Below are positions 54,045 to 63,176 of a DNA stretch of 64,000 nucleotides, piece by piece. The notes under the pieces are model-generated. The model made no database searches. It was not told the DNA's origin and saw nothing but the letters and a program-made list of their open reading frames with translations. Numbering within the stretch: position 1 is the first letter of the stretch; each line of letters opens with the position of its first letter. The position numbers and the translations under genes were made by a program. The stretch lies in assembly GCF_027922145.1 (NCBI RefSeq), contig NZ_BSFC01000021.1, forward strand, positions 372,001-436,000. The letters are read 5' to 3'. The stretch comes from Novosphingobium resinovorum. Its GTDB lineage: Bacteria > Pseudomonadota > Alphaproteobacteria > Sphingomonadales > Sphingomonadaceae.

Positions 54045-55871
54045 ATGACCGACGCTTCCCTCGCTGCGAGCGCACAGCGCCCTTCGCCTCTCAAGGCCTA
54101 TCCCCTGCTGCGCAGCCTTGCGCTCTACCGCACGATCCCGGTGCTGTTCAGCGTGACCTTCGCGCTGTTCACAGTGGTGCACCTCAGCCTTGCCCTGCAA
54201 CAATGGCTGGTCGGGCGTGCGCTCGATGCGGTGAACTCGGGCAAGGCGGCTACTCGCCTCGCCGACGGCACGATCGACCTCACCGTCGCCGGGCACTGGG
54301 CGATCCTGCTCGTCAGCCTCGCCGCGACGCGGGGCGTGCTGCAGTACTTCTCGGGCCTGTGCAGCATTCGGGCCAGCCAGTCGCTGCTCTCGACCCTGCG
54401 CGAGAAGATCCTCGTCAAGGTGCAGGCGCTGCATCTGGGCTACCACTGGCAGCACGGCATGGGCGAGATGATAACCCGCACCACCCGCGATGCCGACAAG
54501 CTGCGCGATGCCCTCGTCGCGTTCTGGCGCCAGACGGTGGAGACGGCGCTGGTCGTCACCGCCGCGATGGGGCTGCTGTTCTGGTACGACCGGGCGCTGG
54601 GCGCGGTGCCGTTCGCGCTGACGCTGCTGGGCTTCTGGATCTTCGTACGCCAGACCAACACGCTGGTGGTGCTCGACCGCAACGTCAGCGACGCCTACGA
54701 TCAGGTCAATCAGGATCTGGCCGAGGGCATCGGCGGCGTGCGCGTCATCAAGTCGTTCCGGCTGGAACAGGGCCGCATCCGCAAGTTCCGGGGCCACGTC
54801 GGCTTCTTCCTCGACCAGTCGCGCCATGCGCTGGCCTGGTGCAGTTCGCGCATTCCCATACCGCAGGCGGTGGTGGCGCTCGGCCATGTGTGGATCATGG
54901 TCTACGGCGCGCACCTCGTCGTCGCCGGAAAGCTGGGCGTGGGCGAACTGGTCTCCGCCCTGCTGATCGCGACGACGCTGGTGTTCCGTGTCGAGACGGT
55001 GGGCCGCGTGATGCGCATCTTCGCCGATGCCCGCGCCTCGGCCGCGCGCATCTGGGACTTGCTGGACGAACAGCCCGAGATTCATTCGGGCACCGGCGCC
55101 CTCCCCACAGGCGCGCTCGGCCTGCGGCTCGATGCCGTGCGCCTGCTCGCGCCGGGCGGGCAGACGCTGGTGCTGGACGCCTGCAACCTGACCGTCGAGC
55201 CCGGCGGCATCGTCGCGCTGGTGGGTGCGACAGGGTCGGGCAAAAGCTCGCTCGCCTCGCTCCTGCCGCGCCTTGCCGACGTCGATGGCGGGTCGGTGGC
55301 GGTCGGCTCCGACGCGGCTGGCTGGCACGACGTACGCGGCCTGCGCCTCGGCGAACTGCGCCGCCGCGTCCATGTCGTGCCGCAGGACATCTTCCTGTTT
55401 TCCGACACGCTGGCCGCCAACTTGCGCGCCGCCGCGCCCGATGCGGACGAGGCCGCGCTGGTCGAGGCATTGCGCCTAGCCGGGGCGGAGGAAGTTCTGG
55501 CCCGCCTGCCCGACGGCCTCGAAACCCGTATCGGGGACCGGGGCGTCACTCTTTCCGGCGGCCAGCGCCAGCGCCTGTGCCTTGCCCGCGCGCTGCTGGC
55601 CGCGCCCGACATCCTCGTCCTCGACGATGCCACCAGCGCGCTCGACGCCGTTACCGAACGCACCGTGCTGCGCAACATCCGGGGCCTGCGCTCGCAGCAC
55701 GGCGGGCGCATGACGGTACTGCTCATCACCAGCAAGCTCTCGTCCGTGCTGCTTGCCGACCGCACCCTCGTGCTCGGCGCGGGGCGCATCGTCGCCAGCG
55801 GCGCGCACGAGGACCTCCTGCTCGATCCGCTTTACCGCGACCTTCTGGGAATCGACCGTGCCGCAGCCTGA
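54045..55871 (+). CDS. ABC exporter half-transporter with degenerate ATP site (subunit 1)
   Basis: A 608-residue fused membrane/ATPase protein. Six membrane spans lie in residues ~25-320 and the ATPase domain from about 350. Walker [12 protein letters not shown] (~394), Q-loop VVPQDIFLF, intact signature [16 protein letters not shown] (~503), but Walker B is [10 protein letters not shown] (Asp in place of the catalytic Glu, ~526) and the switch His is lost (ITSKLSS instead of x-x-H-R-L, ~560). This is the non-hydrolysing partner pattern of heterodimeric exporters. The partner gene overlaps its end. Substrate unknown; the operon suggests an organosulfur compound or its desulfurised product. 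Confidence 0.9.
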   Translation: MTDASLAASAQRPSPLKAYPLLRSLALYRTIPVLFSVTFALFTVVHLSLALQQWLVGRALDAVNSGKAATRLADGTIDLTVAGHWAILLVSLAATRGVLQYFSGLCSIRASQSLLSTLREKILVKVQALHLGYHWQHGMGEMITRTTRDADKLRDALVAFWRQTVETALVVTAAMGLLFWYDRALGAVPFALTLLGFWIFVRQTNTLVVLDRNVSDAYDQVNQDLAEGIGGVRVIKSFRLEQGRIRKFRGHVGFFLDQSRHALAWCSSRIPIPQAVVALGHVWIMVYGAHLVVAGKLGVGELVSALLIATTLVFRVETVGRVMRIFADARASAARIWDLLDEQPEIHSGTGALPTGALGLRLDAVRLLAPGGQTLVLDACNLTVEPGGIVALVGATGSGKSSLASLLPRLADVDGGSVAVGSDAAGWHDVRGLRLGELRRRVHVVPQDIFLFSDTLAANLRAAAPDADEAALVEALRLAGAEEVLARLPDGLETRIGDRGVTLSGGQRQRLCLARALLAAPDILVLDDATSALDAVTERTVLRNIRGLRSQHGGRMTVLLITSKLSSVLLADRTLVLGAGRIVASGAHEDLLLDPLYRDLLGIDRAAA

Positions 55872-57735
55872 CAACAAGCGCGTCCTCAGCGACATCGAGA
55901 TCGAGGAAATGCTGGCGCGTCATGCGCTGGACCGCAGCATGTTCCGCCGCCTGCTGCCCCTGCTCGGCCCGGTGCGCGGGCAGGTGGCGGCGGTCATCGC
56001 GCTGGAGACGCTGCTGGTCGGCATCGTCTTCGTCCGGCCATGGTTCATCGGCCAGTTGCTCGATCACGGACTGGTCAAGGGCGCGGCCGGGTGGACGCTG
56101 GACGAGCGGCTGCTGGCCTGGCTGGGCCTCGGCCTTGCCGTGACCTGGCTGGCGCGGTTCCTGTTCGCAGGCGTCTCCAGCTATCTGGCGGGCGCCGCCG
56201 CACTGCGCGTGCTGAACGACCTGCGCATCCGCATCTTCGAACACATCCAGGCGCTCAGCGTCGGCTACTTCGATCGCACCAAAGCGGGCCGCATCCTTTC
56301 CCGCGCCGACCGTGACGTCGATGCGCTGGAGGCGCTGTTGGTGCAAGGCCCGCCGGACATCCTCTCGGCCGTGCTGCGCTTCGCCGGGGCGGCGGTGATG
56401 CTGTGGCTGCTCTCGCCGCTGCTGCTCGGCGCGCTCGCCACCGTGGTGCCGTTCCTGATCCTCGGAACCTGGCTGTTCAAGCGGGTGTCGCAGAAAAGCT
56501 GGGCCGTCGTCGCCGAGAACCGCAGCCGCTTCACTTCGCACCTCGTCGAGACGGTGTCGGGCGTGCGGATGATCCAGCAACTGGTGCGCGAGGAGCCCAA
56601 CCGGGCGCGCTACCGTGTACTCCTCAAGGACTTCGACGGGGCGCTGGTGCGCGGCAACATGCGCTCGGGCTGGTTCGCGCCGCTCAGCGGCCTGCTCAAC
56701 GCGGCGGGCATGGCGATGATCCTGCTGGTCGGCAGCTATGGCCTTGCGCAAGGCCAGCTGACCTTGGGCGAACTAGCGCAGAGCCTGTTCTACGTCATGC
56801 TCTTCCTCGGCCCGCTGCAGGATTTCAACGACCTGTTCGAACGCTACGCCTCCGGCTCCGCCTCGGCCCAGCGGGTGTTCCTGCTGCTGGATACCAGACC
56901 GGAGATCCTCGACGCCGAGGAGCCGGTGCCCGTCTTCGCGCTGCGCGGCGAGGTGGAGTTCCGGTCGGTCGGCTTCTCCTATGCGCCCGGCGTGCTGCCG
57001 CAAGTGCTGCACGACCTTTCGCTGCACATCCATGCGGGCGAAGTCGTCGCGGTGGTGGGCGCCACCGGGCACGGCAAGTCCACGCTGGTCCAGCTGCTCA
57101 CCCGCTTCTATGAGGCACAGAGCGGTGCCGTGCTGATCGACGGGATCGACGTCAAGCATATGCGCCAGTCGGACCTGCGGCGGCAGGTTGGCGTGGTGCT
57201 GCAGGACAACGTGCTGTTCAGCGGCTCGGTGCTCGACAACTTGCGGCAGGCCCGCCCCGAAGCCGGCGACGAGGAACTGATCGAGGCCGCCCGCGCGCTC
57301 GATGCCGACGAAGTGCTGGGGCGCCTCTCGCAAGGCTATCACACACAGGTCGGGCCGCTGGGCGCGAACCTCAGCCACGGGCAGCGCCAGCTCGTGTGCC
57401 TCGTGCGCGCCTACCTCACCGACCCGGCGGTGCTGGTGCTGGACGAAGCCACGTCAGCAGTCGACGTCCATACCGAGCGGATGATCCAGCGCGCGCTGCG
57501 GCGACTGTGTGAAGGGCGCACCGCGATCATCATCGCCCACCGCCTCGCCACCATCCGCGACGCCGACCGGATCGCGGTTATCCGCGAGGGGCAGGTGATC
57601 GAACTCGGCAGCCACGGCGAACTGACCGCACTCGGCGGCGCTTATGCTGCGCTTTACGAAGCCTACGAACGCCAGAGCGGTGCCCTGCCCGAAGTCACGG
57701 TAGAGCGTCTGGTCGAGATCGGCGGGGCCGCCTGA
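55858..57735 (+). CDS. ABC exporter half-transporter with consensus catalytic residues (subunit 2)
   Basis: A 625-residue partner of the preceding protein. Membrane domain ~40-330; ATPase domain with Walker [12 protein letters not shown] (~401), Q-loop VVLQDNVLF, Walker [13 protein letters not shown] with the catalytic Glu (~528) and switch His in [10 protein letters not shown], but a degenerate signature LSHGQRQ in place of LSGGQ. Together with subunit 1 this predicts one normal and one degenerate composite ATP site. GTG start at 55858, 14 bases inside the upstream gene, with GGGA before it. Last gene of the operon; a hairpin repeat follows. Confidence 0.9.
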   Translation: MPQPDNKRVLSDIEIEEMLARHALDRSMFRRLLPLLGPVRGQVAAVIALETLLVGIVFVRPWFIGQLLDHGLVKGAAGWTLDERLLAWLGLGLAVTWLARFLFAGVSSYLAGAAALRVLNDLRIRIFEHIQALSVGYFDRTKAGRILSRADRDVDALEALLVQGPPDILSAVLRFAGAAVMLWLLSPLLLGALATVVPFLILGTWLFKRVSQKSWAVVAENRSRFTSHLVETVSGVRMIQQLVREEPNRARYRVLLKDFDGALVRGNMRSGWFAPLSGLLNAAGMAMILLVGSYGLAQGQLTLGELAQSLFYVMLFLGPLQDFNDLFERYASGSASAQRVFLLLDTRPEILDAEEPVPVFALRGEVEFRSVGFSYAPGVLPQVLHDLSLHIHAGEVVAVVGATGHGKSTLVQLLTRFYEAQSGAVLIDGIDVKHMRQSDLRRQVGVVLQDNVLFSGSVLDNLRQARPEAGDEELIEAARALDADEVLGRLSQGYHTQVGPLGANLSHGQRQLVCLVRAYLTDPAVLVLDEATSAVDVHTERMIQRALRRLCEGRTAIIIAHRLATIRDADRIAVIREGQVIELGSHGELTALGGAYAALYEAYERQSGALPEVTVERLVEIGGAA

Positions 57736-57750
57736 TACTTCCCACCACAT

Positions 57751-57827
57751 CGTCATTGCGAGCGTAGCGAAGCAATCCAGGGCAGTTCAGCGGCGCCCTG
57801 GATTGCTTCGCTACGCTCGCAATGACG
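57751..57827. repeat. 75-bp-class hairpin repeat, copy 3
   Basis: Perfect 33-bp arms (57751-57783 and 57795-57827). Subtype 'TAG': GAGCGTAGC in the left arm is matched by GCTACGCTC in the right, so the base change relative to copies 1, 2 and 5 is compensated. It lies 15 bp after the ABC subunit 2 stop, at the left end of the 321-bp gap before the TonB receptor gene. Confidence 0.92.
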
Positions 57828-57844
57828 TCAGTAAATAAGCCGAC

Positions 57845-57916
57845 TGCACTCTGAATACTCTGCTGACAAACCAGCATCACCTGCTGATCGCAGCGCAGTT
57901 ATATTTCCAGAGTGCA
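57845..57916. promoter_or_regulatory. spaced inverted 9-mers upstream of the sigma-54 promoter
   Basis: TGCACTCTG (57845-57853) and its exact reverse complement CAGAGTGCA (57908-57916) lie about 110 and 47 bp upstream of the -12 element of the receptor promoter. Sigma-54 activators commonly bind such upstream elements. Their assignment to the SfnR-like protein is inferred. Confidence 0.45.
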
Positions 57917-57949
57917 ACAAAGGCCCCGAAATCTCATCGAAACGTCATT

Positions 57950-57965
57950 TGGCCCGGTCTTTGCA
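57950..57965 (+). promoter_or_regulatory. sigma-54 promoter before the TonB receptor and desulfinase genes
   Basis: TGGCCCG-GTCT-TTGCA: GG at 57951-57952 and GC at 57963-57964 with exactly ten bases between. One mismatch to TGGCACG; the -12 TTGCA is perfect. Expected start of transcription near 57976, with the receptor ATG at 58057. Confidence 0.75.
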
Positions 57966-58056
57966 AACCATGCTCCTGCGGGGGCAAACCGCGCACGGCA
58001 ATGCCGGGGCGGACCGCCGAAACGAATAGCGACAAACGGTTTCGGAGCGACGACAC

Positions 58057-60609
58057 ATGACATTCAGGACTTATCTCGCACAGGGGGCCGCCGCCGTCGC
58101 CCTGCTTTCCCCCGGCATCGCCCGGGCCGAAGCGGCAGCGCTGGCGGACGCGGCCACGGAAGCGGAGGCAGCGGACAACATCGTCGTCACCGGCGCGCGC
58201 AGCGCCGGGCGCACGGTCGAGAACAGCCCGACACCGATCGACGTCCTTCCCGCCAGGACGCTACAGCAAGCCAACCAGGCCAGCCTGCTGCAGACGCTGA
58301 ACGACACCCTCCCCTCGTTCAACGTGCCCAACATGCCCAGCTACGGCATCAACACCTTCATCCGCGCCGGACAGCTGCGCGGGCTGAGCAGCGGGCACAC
58401 GCTGGTCCTCGTCAACGGCAAGCGCCGCCACGTCACCGCGCGCCTCGGCGTCAATGACGTGGGCGTGGCGGCGGTGGACCTCGGCCTGATCCCGCTGGGC
58501 ACCATCGAGCGGGTCGAAGTCCTGCGCGATGGTGCCTCGGCGATCTACGGCTCGGATGCGATCGCGGGGGTCATCAACGTCATCACCCGCAAGTCCTCCG
58601 AAGGCGGCGAAGTCAGCGCGCGGGCCGGGCAGTATTATCAGGGCGGCGGCTGGCTGCAGCAGTACAACGCGGGCGCGGGCCTCGGGATCGGCGACGGCGG
58701 GCATCTCTACGTCTCGGGCCAGTACGTCGACCAGAAGGCGCTGTTCGGCGACGGCGACGTCCCCGACAATATCCTCTTCTACTTCCCGCGCGACGCGAGC
58801 GGCAACCCGGTGCTGCCTGCGGGCAACGCCTCCACCGCCCCCACGCTCCCCGCCGGAGCGACGCCCGACCCGCGCGAGGCGACGGTGGATCGCCACAAGA
58901 TCTTCGGCGCGGCAGGCGGCGTGCCGCGCGCGCAGGTCGCCTCGTTCACGGCCGACCTCGGCGTGCCGCTGGGCGACGGTCTGGAGCTTTACGGCTTCGG
59001 CGACTATTCGTGGCGCAAGGGCCGCTCGCCGCAGCATTTCCGCTTCCCCTCGCGCGACCAGAACGTGCGCGCGATCTGGCCCGACGGGTTCACCCCCTAC
59101 AGCGGCATCGTCGAGAACAACTTCTCCGCCCTGCTCGGCCTGCGCGGCGAGATCGGCGAGGGCTGGAACTGGGACTTGTCCAGCGGCTACGGACAGGACG
59201 ACATCGACACCTACGTCTATGATTCCATCAGCCCCAGCTACGGGCTCCAGAGCCAGACCGACTTCTTCCTGGGCAATTACCGCTACACCGCCTGGACCTC
59301 CAACCTCGACATCCGCAGGAGCACCGAGGACGGACTGCTGGGCTTCGGGACCGACTGGTCTTTCGGCGCGGAGTTCCGCCGCGAAACCTACCGCCGCACC
59401 GAGGGTGACGAACAGTCGTGGGGCTACGGCGGCCAGCCCATCCTCGACGGGCCGAACGCGGGTAAGCCGATCTCGCTCTCCGACGCCGGATCGCAGGCCG
59501 ACACCGGCGTCCGCCCGGAAGACGCGGCGAGCGACGACCGCAATTCCTACGCGCTCTACGCCGGGCTTTCGCTGCGGCCCGGCACGGCGGTGACGCTCGA
59601 CCTCGCCGCCCGCTACGAGCGGTATCAGGGCGCGGGCGACGTCGTCACCGGGCGCATCTCCGGCCGTTACGAGATCGCCCCCGGATTCGCGCTGCGCGGC
59701 ACTGCCAGCACCGGCTTCCAGGCCCCGGCGCTGGCCGCGCTGACCTTCCGCCAGACCGGGGTGACGGTGAACCAGACCAACCACATCCTCGCGGTCAACT
59801 CGCCCGAGGCGCAGGCGCTGGGCGCGAAACCGCTCAAGCCCGAACGTTCGACCAACTTCAGCGCGGGCTTCGTGGTGCAGCCGGTGAGCGGCGTGAACCT
59901 CTCGGTCGATGCCTATCAGGTGCGCGTGCGCGACCGTATCTCTCAGATCGGCGCGTTTCGCGAATCCACCCATCCCGGCTCGGGCGTGCTGGTACAGGCC
60001 GCCTCACCCACCTTCGGCCCGGACGACAGCATCTCGTACCTCGTCAACGCCGGCACTACGCGCACGCGCGGCGTCGACGTGGTGCTCGACGGAAAGTTCG
60101 ACGTCGGCCCCGGCGCGCTGCGCTGGAGCCTTGCGGGCAACTACAACAAGACGAAGTTCCTGAACGTGGCCGAGAGCCCGGCGGTGCTGCAGCAGTTCAA
60201 CATCGTGATGATCTCCACCAGCACGCAGGCGCAAGTGCTCTACCGCGCCCCGCGCCTCAAGGGCATCGCTTCGGTGAACTGGGAATCCGGCCCGTTCTCG
60301 CTGGGCCTGCGCGGGACGTACTACGGCAAGATCAACCGATCCTACACGCTCACGCATGCGAGCGGACCGAACACCATCGAACTGGTCGATGTCGGCAGGA
60401 TCTTCATCGCCGACCTCGAAGCGGGCTACGAATTCACCGAACGGCTCGGCCTGCGCTTCAACGTCAACAACCTGTTCGACACCAGGCCCGCGCAAGTGCC
60501 GAAGAACGCCACCTCGCGCTGGCCGTTCTCCTCGGTCGCCTACGTGCAGGACAGCCCCGTCAATCCGCTCGGCGGCTTCTACTCCGCCACCCTTTCCTAC
60601 CGCTGGTAA
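58057..60609 (+). CDS. TonB-dependent receptor in the organosulfur region
   Basis: An 850-residue outer-membrane receptor: signal peptide (AVALLSPGIARAEA), TonB-box region near DNIVVTGAR, plug domain with RGLSSGHTLVLVNGKRRHV, IPLGTIERVEVLRDGASAIY and GSDAIAGVINVITRK, beta-barrel ending FYSATLSYRW. It differs in type from the long receptor at 19093-21834. Being under a sigma-54 promoter and 17 bases upstream of the desulfinase-like gene, it is a candidate uptake route for an organosulfur compound such as a sulfonate, sulfone or sulfate ester; the ligand itself is not evident. Confidence 0.92.
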   Translation: MTFRTYLAQGAAAVALLSPGIARAEAAALADAATEAEAADNIVVTGARSAGRTVENSPTPIDVLPARTLQQANQASLLQTLNDTLPSFNVPNMPSYGINTFIRAGQLRGLSSGHTLVLVNGKRRHVTARLGVNDVGVAAVDLGLIPLGTIERVEVLRDGASAIYGSDAIAGVINVITRKSSEGGEVSARAGQYYQGGGWLQQYNAGAGLGIGDGGHLYVSGQYVDQKALFGDGDVPDNILFYFPRDASGNPVLPAGNASTAPTLPAGATPDPREATVDRHKIFGAAGGVPRAQVASFTADLGVPLGDGLELYGFGDYSWRKGRSPQHFRFPSRDQNVRAIWPDGFTPYSGIVENNFSALLGLRGEIGEGWNWDLSSGYGQDDIDTYVYDSISPSYGLQSQTDFFLGNYRYTAWTSNLDIRRSTEDGLLGFGTDWSFGAEFRRETYRRTEGDEQSWGYGGQPILDGPNAGKPISLSDAGSQADTGVRPEDAASDDRNSYALYAGLSLRPGTAVTLDLAARYERYQGAGDVVTGRISGRYEIAPGFALRGTASTGFQAPALAALTFRQTGVTVNQTNHILAVNSPEAQALGAKPLKPERSTNFSAGFVVQPVSGVNLSVDAYQVRVRDRISQIGAFRESTHPGSGVLVQAASPTFGPDDSISYLVNAGTTRTRGVDVVLDGKFDVGPGALRWSLAGNYNKTKFLNVAESPAVLQQFNIVMISTSTQAQVLYRAPRLKGIASVNWESGPFSLGLRGTYYGKINRSYTLTHASGPNTIELVDVGRIFIADLEAGYEFTERLGLRFNVNNLFDTRPAQVPKNATSRWPFSSVAYVQDSPVNPLGGFYSATLSYRW

Positions 60610-60626
60610 ACGCAGGAGACTTTCCA

Positions 60627-61673
60627 ATGACCGATACCATAGACACGATCTGGTTCACCCGCTGCCCTGTGCCCACCGCGACCGGCCTTGCCTACAAGCT
60701 GGGCTGGCTGGACGAGGAATTCGCGCCCGACGGCATCAAGGTCGCCACCCTGCAGGACAACCGGGATCTAGGCCGCCACCACTACGACCACCAGCTGCCC
60801 TCGCTGATCCGCGAGGGCGGCAACCTGCTCGCCATCGCCGCACGGGCGCAGGGCGCGCCGAGCCGGTTGATCGGCCTGACCTGGATCGACGAGGCGCAGG
60901 CGATCCTCGTGCGCCCCGGTTCGGGCATCACCCGGCCGGAGCACCTCAAGGGCAAGCGCATCGCCTTGCCGGGCTGGTCCGAAAAGCCCGACGCCGCGCA
61001 TGTGCGCGGCTCCAGCATCGCGCGCGGGATGAGCCAGCACGGCATCAAGGGCGCGCTCGCCTATGCCGGGCTGACCTTCGACGACGTGACGTTCGTGGAA
61101 GTCGGCCAGCGCCCGCGCGAAGAGGGCGATCCGCGCGCGCAGCTCCAGTCGCTGTGGACCGGGCTGCCCGACCTCGTCGACGGCCGGGTCGATGCCGCCT
61201 ACGTCAAGGGGGCCTCGGCGATCGACGCCGCGCAGCGCCTCGGCGTCGAAGTCGGCATCGACCTCGACGCCCTGCCCGACCGGCGCTGGCGCGTGAACAA
61301 CGGCACGCCGCGCCCGATCACGGTGCATCAGGATCTGATCGACAATCACTTCGACCTCGTCGTCCGCTTCCTGGAGCGCACGCTGGCGGCGGCCGAATGG
61401 GCGAAGACGAACCAGTCGAAGGTGCGCGAGGTGCTGCAGGGCGAAACCCGCGCCGGGGCCGAGGGCGTGGCGCGCGCCTACAGCGACGAGACGCTGGCCG
61501 ATCTCCACCCGGACCTCTCGGACGAACGGCTCGCGCTGTTCGAGCAGCAGAAGCGGTTCATGTTCGTGCACAACCTGCTCGACCGCGACTTCGATCTGGC
61601 CGACTGGGTGGACCGCCGCCCGCTGGAAGCCGCCTATGCCCGCCTGGGTGAGCGGGCTGCCGTGACGGCGTGA
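60627..61673 (+). CDS. DszB-like sulfinate desulfinase (binding-protein fold, cytoplasmic)
   Basis: A 348-residue protein on the SsuA/ThiY-type binding-protein scaffold but with no signal peptide. It parallels DszB, the 2'-hydroxybiphenyl-2-sulfinate desulfinase. Cys13 in FTRCPVPTA matches the DszB nucleophile context NCPVP. His52 and Arg62 (HHYDHQLPSLIREGG) have the same ten-residue spacing as DszB His60 and Arg70, followed by the same x-G-G. The C-terminal EQQKRFMFVHNLLDRDFDLA also resembles DszB. Release of sulfite from a sulfinate is inferred. Automated annotation would probably call it an ABC binding protein, but no permease adjoins. GGAG precedes the start. Confidence 0.8.
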   Translation: MTDTIDTIWFTRCPVPTATGLAYKLGWLDEEFAPDGIKVATLQDNRDLGRHHYDHQLPSLIREGGNLLAIAARAQGAPSRLIGLTWIDEAQAILVRPGSGITRPEHLKGKRIALPGWSEKPDAAHVRGSSIARGMSQHGIKGALAYAGLTFDDVTFVEVGQRPREEGDPRAQLQSLWTGLPDLVDGRVDAAYVKGASAIDAAQRLGVEVGIDLDALPDRRWRVNNGTPRPITVHQDLIDNHFDLVVRFLERTLAAAEWAKTNQSKVREVLQGETRAGAEGVARAYSDETLADLHPDLSDERLALFEQQKRFMFVHNLLDRDFDLADWVDRRPLEAAYARLGERAAVTA

Positions 61674-61752
61674 AAGGGCGGGCGGTGTGTAAAAGCGATC
61701 CCGCAGCTTGCGCGCCGCCCGCTGACACACCCCCGACGGTAACCCCACCATC

Positions 61753-61832
61753 CTCGTCATTGCGAGCGTAGCGAAGCAATCCAGGGCGGTTTACGTGGCC
61801 CTGGATTGCTTCGCTACGCTCGCAATGACGAG
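61753..61832. repeat. 75-bp-class hairpin repeat, copy 4
   Basis: Perfect 35-bp arms (61753-61787 and 61798-61832), loop of 10; subtype 'TAG' with compensated arms. It occupies the gap between the convergent desulfinase-like and SfnR-like genes, 14 bp from the end of the latter. The rest of the 172-bp gap shows nothing else. Confidence 0.92.
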
Positions 61833-61845
61833 ACGGTGGGCGGCA

Positions 61846-62892
61846 TCAGTCCCCGATCAGTCCCGCGTTCTTGAGATAAGTCCGGATCACGTTGCGGGTC
61901 ACGCCCAGCGCCTGCGCGGTGCGGACCTGGTTCTCGTTGGAGAGCGCATAAGCCTCGCGCACCGCCAGATCGATCAGGCGATCCAGCAACTGCGGCTCTC
62001 CGAACGAGATCAGCCTGGACAGCGCCGAGCGAATATCATCGAGACCTTGCGCATCCGCGACGGGCGCCGGACCCGCCGTCCGCGCGCCCGGAACAGCCGC
62101 TGCGAGACCGAGATGCTCGGGCTCGATGAACTTGCCCGGCGCCACCAGCGTGGCGCGCTGGATCACGTTCTCAAGCTCGCGGATATTGCCCGGCCAGGCA
62201 TGGTGGAACACCGCGTCCTCGGCATCCGGGCTGAGCGAGATCGCCGACGCGCCCGATTTCTCGCCGTAGACGCCAAGGAAATGCCGCGCGAGCGGGAGGA
62301 TGTCCGCCGGTCGCTCGCGCAATGGCAGCAGCGGCAGGGTGACCACGCCGAGGCGGTAGAACAGGTCCTCGCGGAACTTCCCCGCCTCGACCGCCGCGCG
62401 CAAGTCCACGTTGGTCGCCGCGATCAGGCGGAAGTCGAGGCTGACCGGCCGCCGCGCGCCGATGCGCACCACCTCGCGTTCCTGCAGCACGCGCAGCAGC
62501 TTCACCTGCAGCGAATGCGGCAGGTCCCCCACTTCGTCGAGGAACAGGGTGCCGCCGTTGGCCGCCTCGAACCAGCCTTCGCGGGCGTTGGTGGCGCCGG
62601 TGAAGGAGCCGCGCTCGTGGCCGAACAGTTCGCTCTCCGCCAGCGTCTCGGAAAAGGCGCCGCAGTTGACCGCCACGAACGGACGGTCCGCCCGGCCGCT
62701 CTGCTGATGGACGTAGCGCGCCACCAGTTCCTTGCCGGTGCCGGTCTCGCCGGTAATCATCACCGTCGCGTCGCTGGGCGCGGTGCGCGCGATCAGCGGC
62801 AGCAGCGCCTTCGATCGCGGGTCGGAGAAGATGAAAGTCCGAGCCCGGATCGCCAGGGCCGAAACCTCGAATTTCAGGATGGTGTCGCGCAT
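61846..62892 (-). CDS. sfnR: sigma-54-dependent transcriptional activator, SfnR-like (no N-terminal sensor domain)
   Basis: A 348-residue enhancer-binding protein. The AAA+ domain begins almost at once: Walker A GETGTGKELVAR (~49), ESELFGHERGSFTGA (the sigma-54-contact GAFTGA loop with Ala changed to Ser), Walker B GGTLFLDEVGDLP, sensor REDLFYRLGVVTLPLLPLRE. A Fis-type HTH lies at the end (QVRTAQALGVTRNVIRTYLK). Absence of a receiver, GAF or PAS domain is the SfnR pattern, in which activity is set by expression level under sulfur limitation. Likely activator of the promoters at 50339 and 57950. Confidence 0.9.
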   Translation of the reverse strand: MRDTILKFEVSALAIRARTFIFSDPRSKALLPLIARTAPSDATVMITGETGTGKELVARYVHQQSGRADRPFVAVNCGAFSETLAESELFGHERGSFTGATNAREGWFEAANGGTLFLDEVGDLPHSLQVKLLRVLQEREVVRIGARRPVSLDFRLIAATNVDLRAAVEAGKFREDLFYRLGVVTLPLLPLRERPADILPLARHFLGVYGEKSGASAISLSPDAEDAVFHHAWPGNIRELENVIQRATLVAPGKFIEPEHLGLAAAVPGARTAGPAPVADAQGLDDIRSALSRLISFGEPQLLDRLIDLAVREAYALSNENQVRTAQALGVTRNVIRTYLKNAGLIGD

Positions 62893-63056
62893 GTGAAGCC
62901 CCCCGTGCCTTATTCGCCCCGGATGATTCCGGTGCGCCCTGCAGCCGGTGCGGTGGTCCGCTTCCTCTTATCGAAAACGACTGTACCACCATTTGTCTAC
63001 CAATGCAGTTGGGAATCCTTCGCGGCGGCGAAGCTGACCTTTAGCCGCGATGGTTT

Positions 63057-63137
63057 TTCGTCATTGCGAGCGCAGCGAAGCAATCCAGGGCGGCGCAAAA
63101 CTGCCCTGGATTGCTTCGCTGCGCTCGCAATGACGAA
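63057..63137. repeat. 75-bp-class hairpin repeat, copy 5
   Basis: Perfect 35-bp arms (63057-63091 and 63103-63137), loop of 11; subtype 'CAG'. It lies between the SfnR-like gene (start 62892, leftward) and the end of the ABC ATPase gene (63177, leftward), so it marks the 3' end of the latter. Confidence 0.92.
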
Positions 63138-63176
63138 CGGAGTAAAATCCCCGGCGCTTTGAAGCGCGCCGCAAAC

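Noticed and set aside
60627..61673. Reading this gene as the binding protein of a sulfonate ABC importer
   Set aside because: No signal peptide or lipobox and no permease gene beside it, while the Cys, His and Arg expected for a desulfinase are all present.
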